Source of the DNA: Steinernema hermaphroditum
Lineage: Eukaryota; Nematoda; Chromadorea; Rhabditida; Steinernematidae
Direction of reading: 5' to 3'
NCBI GenBank assembly: GCA_030435675.1
Contig: CM059622.1
Span: 4,650,001-4,714,000 of the forward strand
Length of the DNA stretch: 64,000 bases
In this document: piece by piece, positions 48,801 to 61,000 of the stretch
Numbering within the stretch: the first letter of the stretch is position 1
Layout: every line of letters starts with the position of its first letter
The notes under the pieces: generated by a model
What the model saw: only the letters and a program-made list of their open reading frames with translations
Database searches by the model: none
Told to the model about the DNA's origin: nothing
Translations under genes and position numbers: made by a program

Positions 48801-50650
48801 GTGCATGAACAAGGCCCTATCTGTCTCGAATTGAAAGTTTTGCAGGAAACTAAGATAGTCCACAGGAAATCCAACGAGAGTAGGCGCGTTCGATCAGGCT
48901 CGTGCAGTTCTACAAGATGGAATCATAAAAATGATATGGTACTTTGGAGCAGGAGGGTCAGATGCATAACTCTTTGTATGAACAAGGCCCTAACTGTCTC
49001 GAATTGAAAGTTTTGCAGGAAACTAAGATAGTCCACAGTAATCCGAACGGGAATAGGCGCGTTCGATCAGGCTCGTGCAGTTCTACAAGATGGAATCATA
49101 AAAATGCTATGGTACTTTGGAGCAGGAGGGTCAGATGCATAACTCTTTGCATGAACAAGGCCCTATCTGTCTCGAATTGAAAGTTTTGCAGGAAACTAAG
49201 ATAGTCCACAGTAATCCCAACGGGAATAGGCGCGTTCGATCAGGCTCGTGCAGTTCTACAAGATGGAATCATAAAAATGATATGGTACTTTGGAGCAGGA
49301 GGGTCAGATGCATAACTCTTTGTATGAACAAGGCCCTAACTGTCTCGAATTGAAAGTTTTGCAGGAAACTAAGATAGTCCACAGTAATCCGAACGGGAAT
49401 AGGCGCGTTCGATCAGGCTCGTGCAGTTCTACAAGATCCAATCATAAAAATGCTATGGTACTTTGGAGCAGGAGGGTCAGATGCAGAACTCTTTGCATGA
49501 ACAAGGCCCTATCTGTCTCGAATTGAAAGTTTTGCAGGAAACTAAGATAGTCCACAGGTAATCCAACGAGAGTAGGCGCGTTCGATCGGGCTCGTGCAGT
49601 TCTACAAGATCCAATCATAAAAATGCTATGGTACTTTGGAGCAGGAGGGTCAGATGCAGAACTCTTTGCATGAACAAGGCCCTATCTGTCTCGAATTGAA
49701 AGTTTTGCAGGAAACTAAGATAGTCCACAGGAAATCCAACGAGAGTAGGCGCGTTCGATCAGGCTCGTGCAGTTCTACAAGATGGAATCATAAAAATGCT
49801 ATGGTACTTTGGAGCAGGAGGGTCAGATGCATAACTCTTTGCATGAACAAGGCCCTATCTGTCTCGAATTGAAAGTTTTGCAGGAAACTAAGATAGTCCA
49901 CAGGAAATCCAACGAGAGTAGGCGCGTTCGATCAGGCTCGTGCAGTTCTACAAGATCCAATCATAAAAATGCTATGGTACTTTGGAGCAGGAGGGTCAGA
50001 TGCAGAACTCTTTGCATGAACAAGGCCCTAACTGTCTCGAATTGAAAGTTTTGCAGGAAACTAAGATAGTCCACAGTAATCCGAACGGGAATAGGCGCGT
50101 TCGATCAGGCTCGTGCAGTTCTACAAGATGGAATCATAAAAATGCTATGGTACTTTGGAGCAGGAGGGTCAGATGCATAACTCTTTGCATGAACAAGGCC
50201 CTATCTGTCTCGAATTGAAAGTTTTGCAGGAAACTAAGATAGTCCACAGGAAATCCAACGAGAGTAGGCGCGTTCGATCAGGCTCGTGCAGTTCTACAAG
50301 ATCCAATCATAAAAATGCTATGGTACTTTGGAGCAGGAGGGTCAGATGCAGAACTCTTTGCATGAACAAGGCCCTAACTGTCTCGAATTGAAAGTTTTGC
50401 AGGAAACTAAGATAGTCCACAGTAATCCCAACGGGAATAGGCGCGTTCGATCAGGCTCGTGCAGTTCTACAAGATGCAATCATAAAAATGCTATGGTACT
50501 TTGGAGCAGGAGGGTCAGATGCAGAACTCTTTGCATGAACAAGGCCCTATCTGTCTCGAATTGAAAGTTTTGCAGGAAACTAAGATAGTCCACAGGTAAT
50601 CCCAACGGGAGTAGGCGCGTTCGATCAGGCTCGTGCAGTTCTACAAGATC
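36851..50650 (+). repeat. Satellite domain with higher-order repeats of 8-10 monomers
   Basis: Marked monomer types recur at multiples of 173 bp. The CACAGGTAATCCAACGAGAG type joined to GATCGGGCTCG occurs at about 37624, 39354, 40738, 42469 and 49553, that is spacings of 10, 8 and 10 monomers and then about 41. The 174-bp GGAGGGG type occurs near 38752, 40485, 41869, 43600, 46544 and 48780. The order of monomer types between these marks is largely conserved from block to block. This is the signature of amplification in multi-monomer units. Confidence 0.8.
48600..48790 (+). repeat. Satellite monomers with a shared derived deletion
   Basis: The join at about 48769-48785 lacks about 12 bp of the GCTATGGTACTTTGG segment and reads AAAATTGGAGCGGAGGGG. 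The monomer at 38730-38760 carries the same unusual GGAGCGGAGGGGTC with a smaller loss. Both follow the same rare neighbours (GATATGG, then TCCGCAGGAAATCC and TCTATAAGATCC), so the two places, 10 kb apart, descend from one block. Confidence 0.75.
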
Positions 50651-50779
50651 CAATCATAAAAATGCTATGGTACTTTGGAGCAGGAGGGTCAGATGCATAA
50701 CTCTTTGTATGAACAAGGCCCTAACTGTCTCGAATTGAAAGTTTTGCAGGAAACTAAGATAGTCCACAGTAATCCCAAC

Positions 50780-52080
50780 GAGAGTAGGCGCGTTCCATCA
50801 GGCTCGTGCAGTTCTACAAGATCCAACCGCTAAAAATGCTAATGGTACTTTGGAGCAGGGGAGGGTCAGATGCAGAACCTTTTGCATGAACAAGGTCATT
50901 CGGTCTCGAATTGAAAGTTTTGCAGGAAACTAAGATAGTCCACAGGAAATCCAACGGCAATAGGCGCGTCTGATCAGGCTCGTGCAGTTCTACAAGATCC
51001 AATCATAAAAATGCTATGGTACTTTGGAGCAGGAGGGTCAGATGCATAACTCTTTGTATGAACAAGGCCCTAACTGTCTCGAATTGAAAGTTTTGCAGGA
51101 AACTAAGATAGTCCACAGTAATCCCAACGGGAATAGGCGCGTTCGATCAGGCTCGTGCAGTTCTACAAGATCCAATCATAAAAATGCTATGGCACTTTGG
51201 AGCAGGAGGGTCAGATGCAGAACTCTTTGCATGAACAAGGCCCTATCTGTCTCGAATTGAAAGTTTTGCAGGAAACTAAGATAGTCCACAGGAAATCCAA
51301 CGAGAGTAGGCGCGTTCGATCAGGCTCGTGCAGTTCTACAAGATGGAATCAGAAAAATGCTATGGTACTTTCGAGCAGGAGGGTCAGATGCATAACTCTT
51401 TGCATGAACAAGGCCCTATCTGTCTCGAATTGAAAGTTTTGCAGGAAACTAAGATAGTCCACAGGAAATCCAACGAGAGTAGGCGCGTTCGATCAGGCTC
51501 AAAAAGTTCTACAAGATGGAATCATAAAAATGCTATGGTACTTTGGAGCAGGAGGTCCCGATGCATAACTCTTTGCATGAACAAGGCCCTATCTGTCTCG
51601 AATTGAAAGTTTTGCAGGAAACTAAGATAGTCCACAGGAAATCCAACGAGAGTAGGCGCGTTCGATCAGGCTCGTGCAGTTCTACAAGATCCAATCATAA
51701 AAATGCGCAGTGGTAATTTTTGAGCAGGTGGTCAGATGCAGAACTCCTTGCACATGAACAAGGCCCTAACTGTCTCGAATTGAAAGTTTTGCAGGAAACT
51801 AAGATAGTCCACAGTAATCCGAACGGGAATAGGCGCGTTCGATCAGGCTCGTGCAGTTCTACAAGATGGAATCATAAAAATGCTATGGTACTTTGGAGCA
51901 GGAGGGTCAGATGCATAACTCAAAGCATGAACAAGGCCCCATTCGTCTCGAATTGAAAGCTTTGCAGGAAACTAAGATAGTCCACAGCAATCCGAACGGG
52001 AATAGGCGCTGCTCGATCAGGCTCGTGCAGTTCTACAAGATGGAATCATAAAAATGCTATGGTACTTTGGAGCAGGAGGG
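50780..52080 (+). repeat. Zone of damaged satellite monomers
   Basis: About eight monomers carry many private changes not seen elsewhere: CCAACCGCTAAAAATGCTAA at 50824, GGGGAGGGTC near 50858, CATTCGGTCTCG at 50907, GGCTCAAAAAGTTC near 51497, AGGAGGTCCCGATGC near 51550, GCGCAGTGGTAATTTTTGAG near 51704, ACTCAAAGCATGAAC near 51918 and GCGCTGCTCGATC near 52006. The surrounding array on both sides is over 95% uniform. It could be a real boundary between two arrays or a consensus/assembly fault. Confidence 0.8.
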
Positions 52081-52084
52081 TCAG

Positions 52085-55000
52085 GATGCATAACTCTTTG
52101 CATGAACAAGGCCCTATCTGTCTCGAATTGAAAGTTTTGCAGGAAACTAAGATAGTCCACAGTAATCCCAACGGGAATAGGCGCGTTCGATCAGGCTCGT
52201 GCAGTTCTACAAGATCCAATCATAAAAATGCTATGGTACTTTGGAGCAGGAGGGTCAGATGCAGAACTCTTTGCATGAACAAGGCCCTATCTGTCTCGAA
52301 TTGAAAGTTTTGCAGGAAACTAAGATAGTCCACAGAAATCCAACGAGAGTAGGCGCGTTCGATCAGGCTCGTGCAGTTCTACAAGATCCAATCATAAAAA
52401 TGCTATGGTACTTTGGAGCAGGAGGGTCAGATGCAGAACTCTTTGCATGAACAAGGCCCTATCTGTCTCGAATTGAAAGTTTTGCAGGAAACTAAGATAG
52501 TCCACAGAAATCCCAACGAGAATAGGCGCGTTCGATCAGGCTCGTGCAGTTCTACAAGATCCAATCATAAAAATGCTATGGTACTTTGGAGCAGGAGGGT
52601 CAGATGCAGAACTCTTTGCATGAACAAGGCCCTATCTGTCTCGAATTGAAAGTTTTGCAGGAAACTAAGATAGTCCACAGAAATCCCAACGAGAATAGGC
52701 GCGTTCGATCAGGCTCGTGCAGTTCTACAAGATCCAATCATAAAAATGCTATGGTACTTTGGAGCAGGAGGGTCAGATGCAGAACTCTTTGCATGAACAA
52801 GGCCCTTCTGTCTCGAATTGAAAGTTTTGCAGGAAACTAAGATAGTCCACAGTAATCCCAACGGGAATAGGCGCGTTCGATCAGGCTCGTGCAGTTCTAC
52901 AAGATCCAATCATAAAAATGCTATGGTACTTTGGAGCAGGAGGGTCAGATGCAGAACTCTTTGCATGAACAAGGCCCTATCTGTCTCGAATTGAAAGTTT
53001 TGCAGGAAACTAAGATAGTCCACAGTAATCCCAACGGGAATAGGCGCGTTCGATCAGGCTCGTGCAGTTCTACAAGATCCAATCATAAAAATGCTATGGT
53101 ACTTTGGAGCAGGAGGGTCAGATGCAGAACTCTTTGCATGAACAAGGCCCTATCTGTCTCGAATTGAAAGTTTTGCAGGAAACTAAGATAGTCCACAGTA
53201 ATCCCAACGGGAGTAGGCGCGTTCGATCAGGCTCGTGCAGTTCTACAAGATCCAATCATAAAAATGCTATGGTACTTTGGAGCAGGAGGGTCAGATGCAG
53301 AACTCTTTGCATGAACAAGGCCCTATCTGTCTCGAATTGAAAGTTTTGCAGGAAACTAAGATAGTCCACAGTAATCCCAACGGGAATAGGCGCGTTCGAT
53401 CAGGCTCGTGCAGTTCTACAAGATCCAATCATAAAAATGCTATGGTACTTTGGAGCAGGAGGGTCAGATGCAGAACTCTTTGCATGAACAAGGCCCTATC
53501 TGTCTCGAATTGAAAGTTTTGCAGGAAACTAAGATAGTCCACAGTAATCCCAACGGGAATAGGCGCGTTCGATCAGGCTCGTGCAGTTCTACAAGATCCA
53601 ATCATAAAAATGCTATGGTACTTTGGAGCAGGAGGGTCAGATGCAGACCTCTTTGCATGAACAAGGCCCTATCTGTCTCGAATTGAAAGTTTTGCAGGAA
53701 ACTAAGATAGTCCACAGTAATCCAGTCCACAGTAATCCCAACGGGAATAGGCGCGTTCGATCAGGCTCGTGCAGTTCTACAAGATCCAATCATAAAAATG
53801 CTATGGTACTTTGGAGCAGGAGGGTCAGATGCAGAACTCTTTGCATGAACAAGGCCCTATCTGTCTCGAATTGAAAGTTTTGCAGGAAACTAAGATAGTC
53901 CACAGTAAATCCAACGGAATAGGCGCGTTCGATCAGGCTCGTGCAGTTCTACAAGATCCAATCATAAAAATGCTATGGTACTTTGGAGCAGGAGGGTCAG
54001 ATGCAGAACTCTTTGCATGAACAAGGCCCTATCTGTCTCGAATTGAAAGTTTTGCAGGAAACTAAGATAGTCCACAGTAATCCCAACGAGAATAGGCGCG
54101 TTCGATCAGGCTCGTGCAGTTCTACAAGATCCAATCATAAAAATGCTATGGTACTTTGGAGCAGGAGGGTCAGATGCAGAACTCTTTGCATGAACAAGGC
54201 CCTATCTGTCTCGAATTGAAAGTTTTGCAGGAAACTAAGATAGTCCACAGTAATCCCAACGAGAATAGGCGCGTTCGATCAGGCTCGTGCAGTTCTACAA
54301 GATCCAATCATAAAAATGCTATGGTACTTTGGAGCAGGAGGGTCAGATGCAGAACTCTTTGCATGAACAAGGCCCTATCTGTCTCGAATTGAAAGTTTTG
54401 CAGGAAACTAAGATAGTCCACAGAAATCCAACGAGAATAGGCGCGTTCGATCAGGCTCGTGCAGTTCTACAAGATCCAATCATAAAAATGCTATGGTACT
54501 TTGGAGCAGGAGGGTCAGATGCAGAACTCTTTGCATGAACAAGGCCCTATCTGTCTCGAATTGAAAGTTTTGCAGGAAACTAAGATAGTCCACAGTAATC
54601 CCAACGGGAATAGGCGCGTTCGATCAGGCTCGTGCAGTTCTACAAGATCCAATCATAAAAATGCTATGGTACTTTGGAGCAGGAGGGTCAGATGCAGAAC
54701 TCTTTGCATGAACAAGGCCCTATCTGTCTCGAATTGAAAGTTTTGCAGGAAACTAAGATAGTCCACAGTAATCCCAACGGGAATAGGCGCGTTCGATCAG
54801 GCTCGTGCAGTTCTACAAGATCCAATCATAAAAATGCTATGGTACTTTGGAGCAGGAGGGTCAGATGCAGAACTCTTTGCATGAACAAGGCCCTATCTGT
54901 CTCGAATTGAAAGTTTTGCAGGAAACTAAGATAGTCCACAGTAATCCCAACGGGAATAGGCGCGTTCGATCAGGCTCGTGCAGTTCTACAAGATCCAATC

Positions 55001-58000
55001 ATAAAAATGCTATGGTACTTTGGAGCAGGAGGGTCAGATGCAGAACTCTTTGCATGAACAAGGCCCTATCTGTCTCGAATTGAAAGTTTTGCAGGAAACT
55101 AAGATAGTCCACAGTAATCCCAACGAGAATAGGCGCGTTCGATCAGGCTCGTGCAGTTCTACAAGATCCAATCATAAAAATGCTATGGTACTTTGGAGCA
55201 GGAGGGTCAGATGCAGAACTCTTTGCATGAACAAGGCCCTATCTGTCTCGAATTGAAAGTTTTGCAGGAAACTAAGATAGTCCACAGTAATCCCAACGAG
55301 AATAGGCGCGTTCGATCAGGCTCGTGCAGTTCTACAAGATCCAATCATAAAAATGCTATGGTACTTTGGAGCAGGAGGGTCAGATGCAGAACTCTTTGCA
55401 TGAACAAGGCCCTATCTGTCTCGAATTGAAAGTTTTGCAGGAAACTAAGATAGTCCACAGTAATCCCAACGGGAATAGGCGCGTTCGATCAGGCTCGTGC
55501 AGTTCTACAAGATCCAATCATAAAAATGCTATGGTACTTTGGAGCAGGAGGGTCAGATGCAGAACTCTTTGCATGAACAAGGCCCTATCTGTCTCGAATT
55601 GAAAGTTTTGCAGGAAACTAAGATAGTCCACACAGTAATCCAACGGGAATAGGCGCGTTCGATCAGGCTCGTGCAGTTCTACAAGATCCAATCATAAAAA
55701 TGCTATGGTACTTTGGAGCAGGAGGGTCAGATGCAGAACTCTTTGCATGAACAAGGCCCTATCTGTCTCGAATTGAAAGTTTTGCAGGAAACTAAGATAG
55801 TCCACAGTAATCCCAACGGGATTAGGCGCGTTCGATCAGGCTCGTGCAGTTCTACAAGATCCAATCATAAAAATGCTATGGTACTTTGGAGCAGGAGGGT
55901 CAGATGCAGAACTCTTTGCATGAACAAGGCCCTATCTGTCTCGAATTGAAAGTTTTGCAGGAAACTAAGATAGTCCACAGTAATCCAACGGGAATAGGCG
56001 CGTTCGATCAGGCTCGTGCAGTTCTACAAGATCCAATCATAAAAATGCTATGGTACTTTGGAGCAGGAGGGTCAGATGCAGAACTCTTTGCATGAACAAG
56101 GCCCTATCTGTCTCGAATTGAAAGTTTTGCAGGAAACTAAGATAGTCCACAGTAATCCCAACGGGAATAGGCGCGTTCGATCAGGCTCGTGCAGTTCTAC
56201 AAGATCCAATCATAAAAATGCTATGGTACTTTGGAGCAGGAGGGTCAGATGCAGAACTCTTTGCATGAACAAGGCCCTATCTGTCTCGAATTGAAAGTTT
56301 TGCAGGAAACTAAGATAGTCCACAGTAATCCAACGAGAGTAGGCGCGTTCGATCAGGCTCGTGCAGTTCTACAAGATCCAATCATAAAAATGCTATGGTA
56401 CTTTGGAGCAGGAGGGTCAGATGCAGAACTCTTTGCATGAACAAGGCCCTATCTGTCTCGAATTGAAAGTTTTGCAGGAAACTAAGATAGTCCACAGGAA
56501 ATCCAACGAGAGTAGGCGCGTTCGATCAGGCTCGTGCAGTTCTACAAGATCCAATCATAAAAATGCTATGGTACTTTGGAGCAGGAGGGTCAGATGCAGA
56601 ACTCTTGGCATGAACAAGGCCCTATCTGTCTCGAATTGAAAGTTTTGCAGGAAACTAAGATAGTCCACAGGTAATCCAACGAGGAGTAGGCGCGTTCGAT
56701 CAGGCTCGTGCAGTTCTACAAGATCCAATCATAAAAATGCTATGGTACTTTGGAGCAGGAGGGTCAGATGCAGAACTCTTTGTATGAACAAGGCCCTATC
56801 TGTCTCGAATTGAAAGTTTTGCAGGAAACTAAGATAGTCCACAGTAATCCAACGGGAATAGGCGCGTTCGATCAGGCTCGTGCAGTTCTACAAGATCCAA
56901 TCATAAAAATGCTATGGTACTTTGGAGCAGGAGGGTCAGATGCAGAACTCTTTGCATGAACAAGGCCCTATCTGTCTCGAATTGAAAGTTTTGCAGGAAA
57001 CTAAGATAGTCCACAGTAAATCCAACGGGAATAGGCGCGTTCGATCAGGCTCGTGCAGTTCTACAAGATCCAATCATAAAAATGCTATGGTACTTTGGAG
57101 CAGGAGGGTCAGATGCAGAACTCTTTGCATGAACAAGGCCCTATCTGTCTCGAATTGAAAGTTTTGCAGGAAACTAAGATAGTCCACAGTAATCCAACGG
57201 GAATAGGCGCGTTCGATCAGGCTCGTGCAGTTCTACAAGATCCAATCATAAAAATGCTATGGTACTTTGGAGCAGGAGGGTCAGATGCGGAACTCTTTGC
57301 ATGAACAAGGCCCTAACTGTCTCGAATTGAAAGTTTTGCAGGAAACTAAGATAGTCCACAGTAATCCCAACGGGAATAGGCGCGTTCGATCAGGCTCGTG
57401 CAGTTCTACAAGATGCAATCATAAAAATGCTATGGTACTTTGGAGCAGGAGGGTCAGATGCATAACTCTTTGCATGAACAAGGCCCTATCTGTCTCGAAT
57501 TGAAAGTTTTGCAGGAAACTAAGATAGTCCACAGTAATCCCAACGGGAATAGGCGCGTTCGATCAGGCTCGTGCAGTTCTACAAGATCCAATCATAAAAA
57601 TGCTATGGTACTTTGGAGCAGGAGGGTCAGATGCGGAACTCTTTGCATGAACAAGGCCCTATCTGTCTCGAATTGAAAGTTTTGCAGGAAACTAAGATAG
57701 TCCACAGTAATTCCAACGGGAATAGGCGCGTTCGATCAGGCTCGTGCAGTTCTACAAGATCCAATCATAAAAATGCTATGGTACTTTGGAGCAGGAGGGT
57801 CAGATGCAGAACTCTTTGCATGAACAAGGCCCTATCTGTCTCGAATTGAAAGTTTTGCAGGAAACTAAGATAGTCCACAGTAATCCCAACGGGAATAGGC
57901 GCGTTCGATCAGGCTCGTGCAGTTCTACAAGATCCAATCATAAAAATGCTATGGTACTTTGGAGCAGGAGGGTCAGATGCAGAACTCTTTGCATGAACAA

Positions 58001-61000
58001 GGCCCTATCTGTCTCGAATTGAAAGTTTTGCAGGAAACTAAGATAGTCCACAGGAAATCCAACGAGAGTAGGCGCGTTCGATCGGGCTCGTGCAGTTCTA
58101 CAAGATCCAATCATAAAAATGCTATGGTACTTTGGAGCAGGAGGGTCAGATGCATAACTCTTTGCATGAACAAGGCCCTATCTGTCTTGAATTGAAAGTT
58201 TTGCAGGAAACTAAGATAGTCCACAGGAAATCCAACGAGAGTAGGCGCGTTCGATCAGGCTCGTGCAGTTCTACAAGATCCAATCATAAAAATGCTATGG
58301 TACTTTGGAGCAGGAGGGTCAGATGCATAACTCTTTGCATGAACAAGGCCCTAACTGTCTCGAATTGAAAGTTTTGCAGGAAACTAAGATAGTCCACACG
58401 AAATCCAACGAGAGTAGGCGCGTTCGATCAGGCTCGTGCAGTTCTACAAGATCCAATCATAAAAATGCTATGGTACTTTGGAGCAGGAGGGTCAGATGCA
58501 GAACTCTTTGCATGAACAAGGCCCTAACTGTCTCGAATTGAAAGTTTTGCAGGAAACTAAGATAGTCCACAGGAAATCCAACGGGAATAGGCGCGTTCGA
58601 TCAGGCTCGTGCAGTTCTACAAGATCCAATCATAAAAATGCTATGGTACTTTGGAGCAGGAGGGTCAGATGCATAACTCTTTGCATGAACAAGGCCCTAT
58701 CTGTCTCGAATTGAAAGTTTTGCAGGAAACTAAGATAGTCCACAGGAAATCCAACGAGAATAGGCGCGTTCGATCAGGCTCGTGCAGTTCTACAAGATCC
58801 AATCATAAAAATGCTATGGTACTTTGGAGCAGGAGGGTCAGATGCATAACTCTTTGCATGAACAAGGCCCTATCTGTCTCGAATTGAAAGTTTTGCAGGA
58901 AACTAAGATAGTCCACAGTAATCCGAACGGGAATAGGCGCGTTCGATCAGGCTCGTGCAGTTCTACAAGATCCAATCATAAAAATGCTATGGTACTTTGG
59001 AGCAGGAGGGTCAGATGCAGAACTCTTTGCATGAACAAGGCCCTATCTGTCTCGAATTGAAAGTTTTGCAGGAAACTAAGATAGTCCACGGTAATCCGAA
59101 CGGGAATAGGCGCGTTCGATCAGGCTCGTGCAGTTCTACAAGATCCAATCATAAAAATGCTATGGTACTTTGGAGCAGGAGGGTCAGATGCAGAACTCTT
59201 TGCATGAACAAGGCCCTATCTGTCTCGAATTGAAAGTTTTGCAGGAAACTAAGATAGTCCACAGGTAATCCGAACGGGAATAGGCGCGTTCGATCAGGCT
59301 CGTGCAGTTCTACAAGATGGAATCATAAAAATGCTATGGTACTTTGGAGCAGGAGGGTCAGATGCAGAACTCTTTGCATGAACAAGGCCCTATCTGTCTC
59401 GAATTGAAAGTTTTGCAGGAAACTAAGATAGTCCACAGGTAATCCGAACGGGAATAGGCGCGTTCGATCAGGCTCGTGCAGTTCTACAAGATCCAATCAT
59501 AAAAATGCTATGGTACTTTGGAGCAGGAGGGTCAGATGCAGAACTCTTTGTATGAACAAGGCCCCCTACTGTCTCGAATTGAAAGTTTTGCAGGAAACTA
59601 AGATAGTCCACAGTAATCCCAACGGGAATAGGCGCGTTCGATCAGGCTCGTGCAGTTCTACAAGATCCAATCATAAAAATGCTATGGTACTTTGGAGCAG
59701 GAGGGTCAGATGCAGAACTCTTTGCATGAACAAGGGCCCTATCTGTCTCGAATTGAAAGTTTTGCAGGAAACTAAGATAGTCCACAGTAATCCAACGAGA
59801 GTAGGCGCGTTCGATCAGGCTCGTGCAGTTCTACAAGATCCAATCATAAAAATGCTATGGTACTTTGGAGCAGGAGGGTCAGATGCAGAACTCTTTGCAT
59901 GAACAAGGCCCTATCTGTCTCGAATTGAAAGTTTTGCAGGAAACTAAGATAGTCCACAGGTAATCCCAACGAGAGTAGGCGCGTTCGATCAGGCTCGTGC
60001 AGTTCTACAAGATCCAATCATAAAAATGCTATGGTACTTTGGAGCAGGAGGGTCAGATGCAGAACTCTTTGCATGAACAAGGCCCTATCTGTCTCGAATT
60101 GAAAGTTTTGCAGGAAACTAAGATAGTCCACAGTAATTCCAACGGGAATAGGCGCGTTCGATCAGGCTCGTGCAGTTCTACAAGATCCAATCATAAAAAT
60201 GCTATGGTACTTTGGAGCAGGAGGGTCAGATGCAGAACTCTTTGCATGAACAAGGCCCTATCTGTCTCGAATTGAAAGTTTTGCAGGAAACTAAGATAGT
60301 CCACAGGTAATCCAACGGGAGTAGGCGCGTTCGATCAGGCTCGTGCAGTTCTACAAGATCCAATCATAAAAATGCTATGGTACTTTGGAGCAGGAGGGTC
60401 AGATGCAGAACTCTTTGCATGAACAAGGCCCTATCTGTCTCGAATTGAAAGTTTTGCAGGAAACTAAGATAGTCCACGGTAATCCGAACGGGAATAGGCG
60501 CGTTCGATCAGGCTCGTGCAGTTCTACAAGATCCAATCATAAAAATGCTATGGTACTTTGGAGCAGGAGGGTCAGATGCAGAACTCTTTGCATGAACAAG
60601 GCCCTATCTGTCTCGAATTGAAAGTTTTGCAGGAAACTAAGATAGTCCACAGTAATCCAACGGGAATAGGCGCGTTCGATCAGGCTCGTGCAGTTCTACA
60701 AGATCCAATCATAAAAATGCTATGGTACTTTGGAGCAGGAGGGTCAGATGCAGAACTCTTTGCATGAACAAGGCCCTATCTGTCTCGAATTGAAAGTTTT
60801 GCAGGAAACTAAGATAGTCCACAGTAATTCCAACGAGAGTAGGCGCGTTCGATCAGGCTCGTGCAGTTCTACAAGATCCAATCATAAAAATGCTATGGTA
60901 CTTTGGAGCAGGAGGGTCAGATGCAGAACTCTTTGCATGAACAAGGCCCTATCTGTCTCGAATTGAAAGTTTTGCAGGAAACTAAGATAGTCCACAGTAA

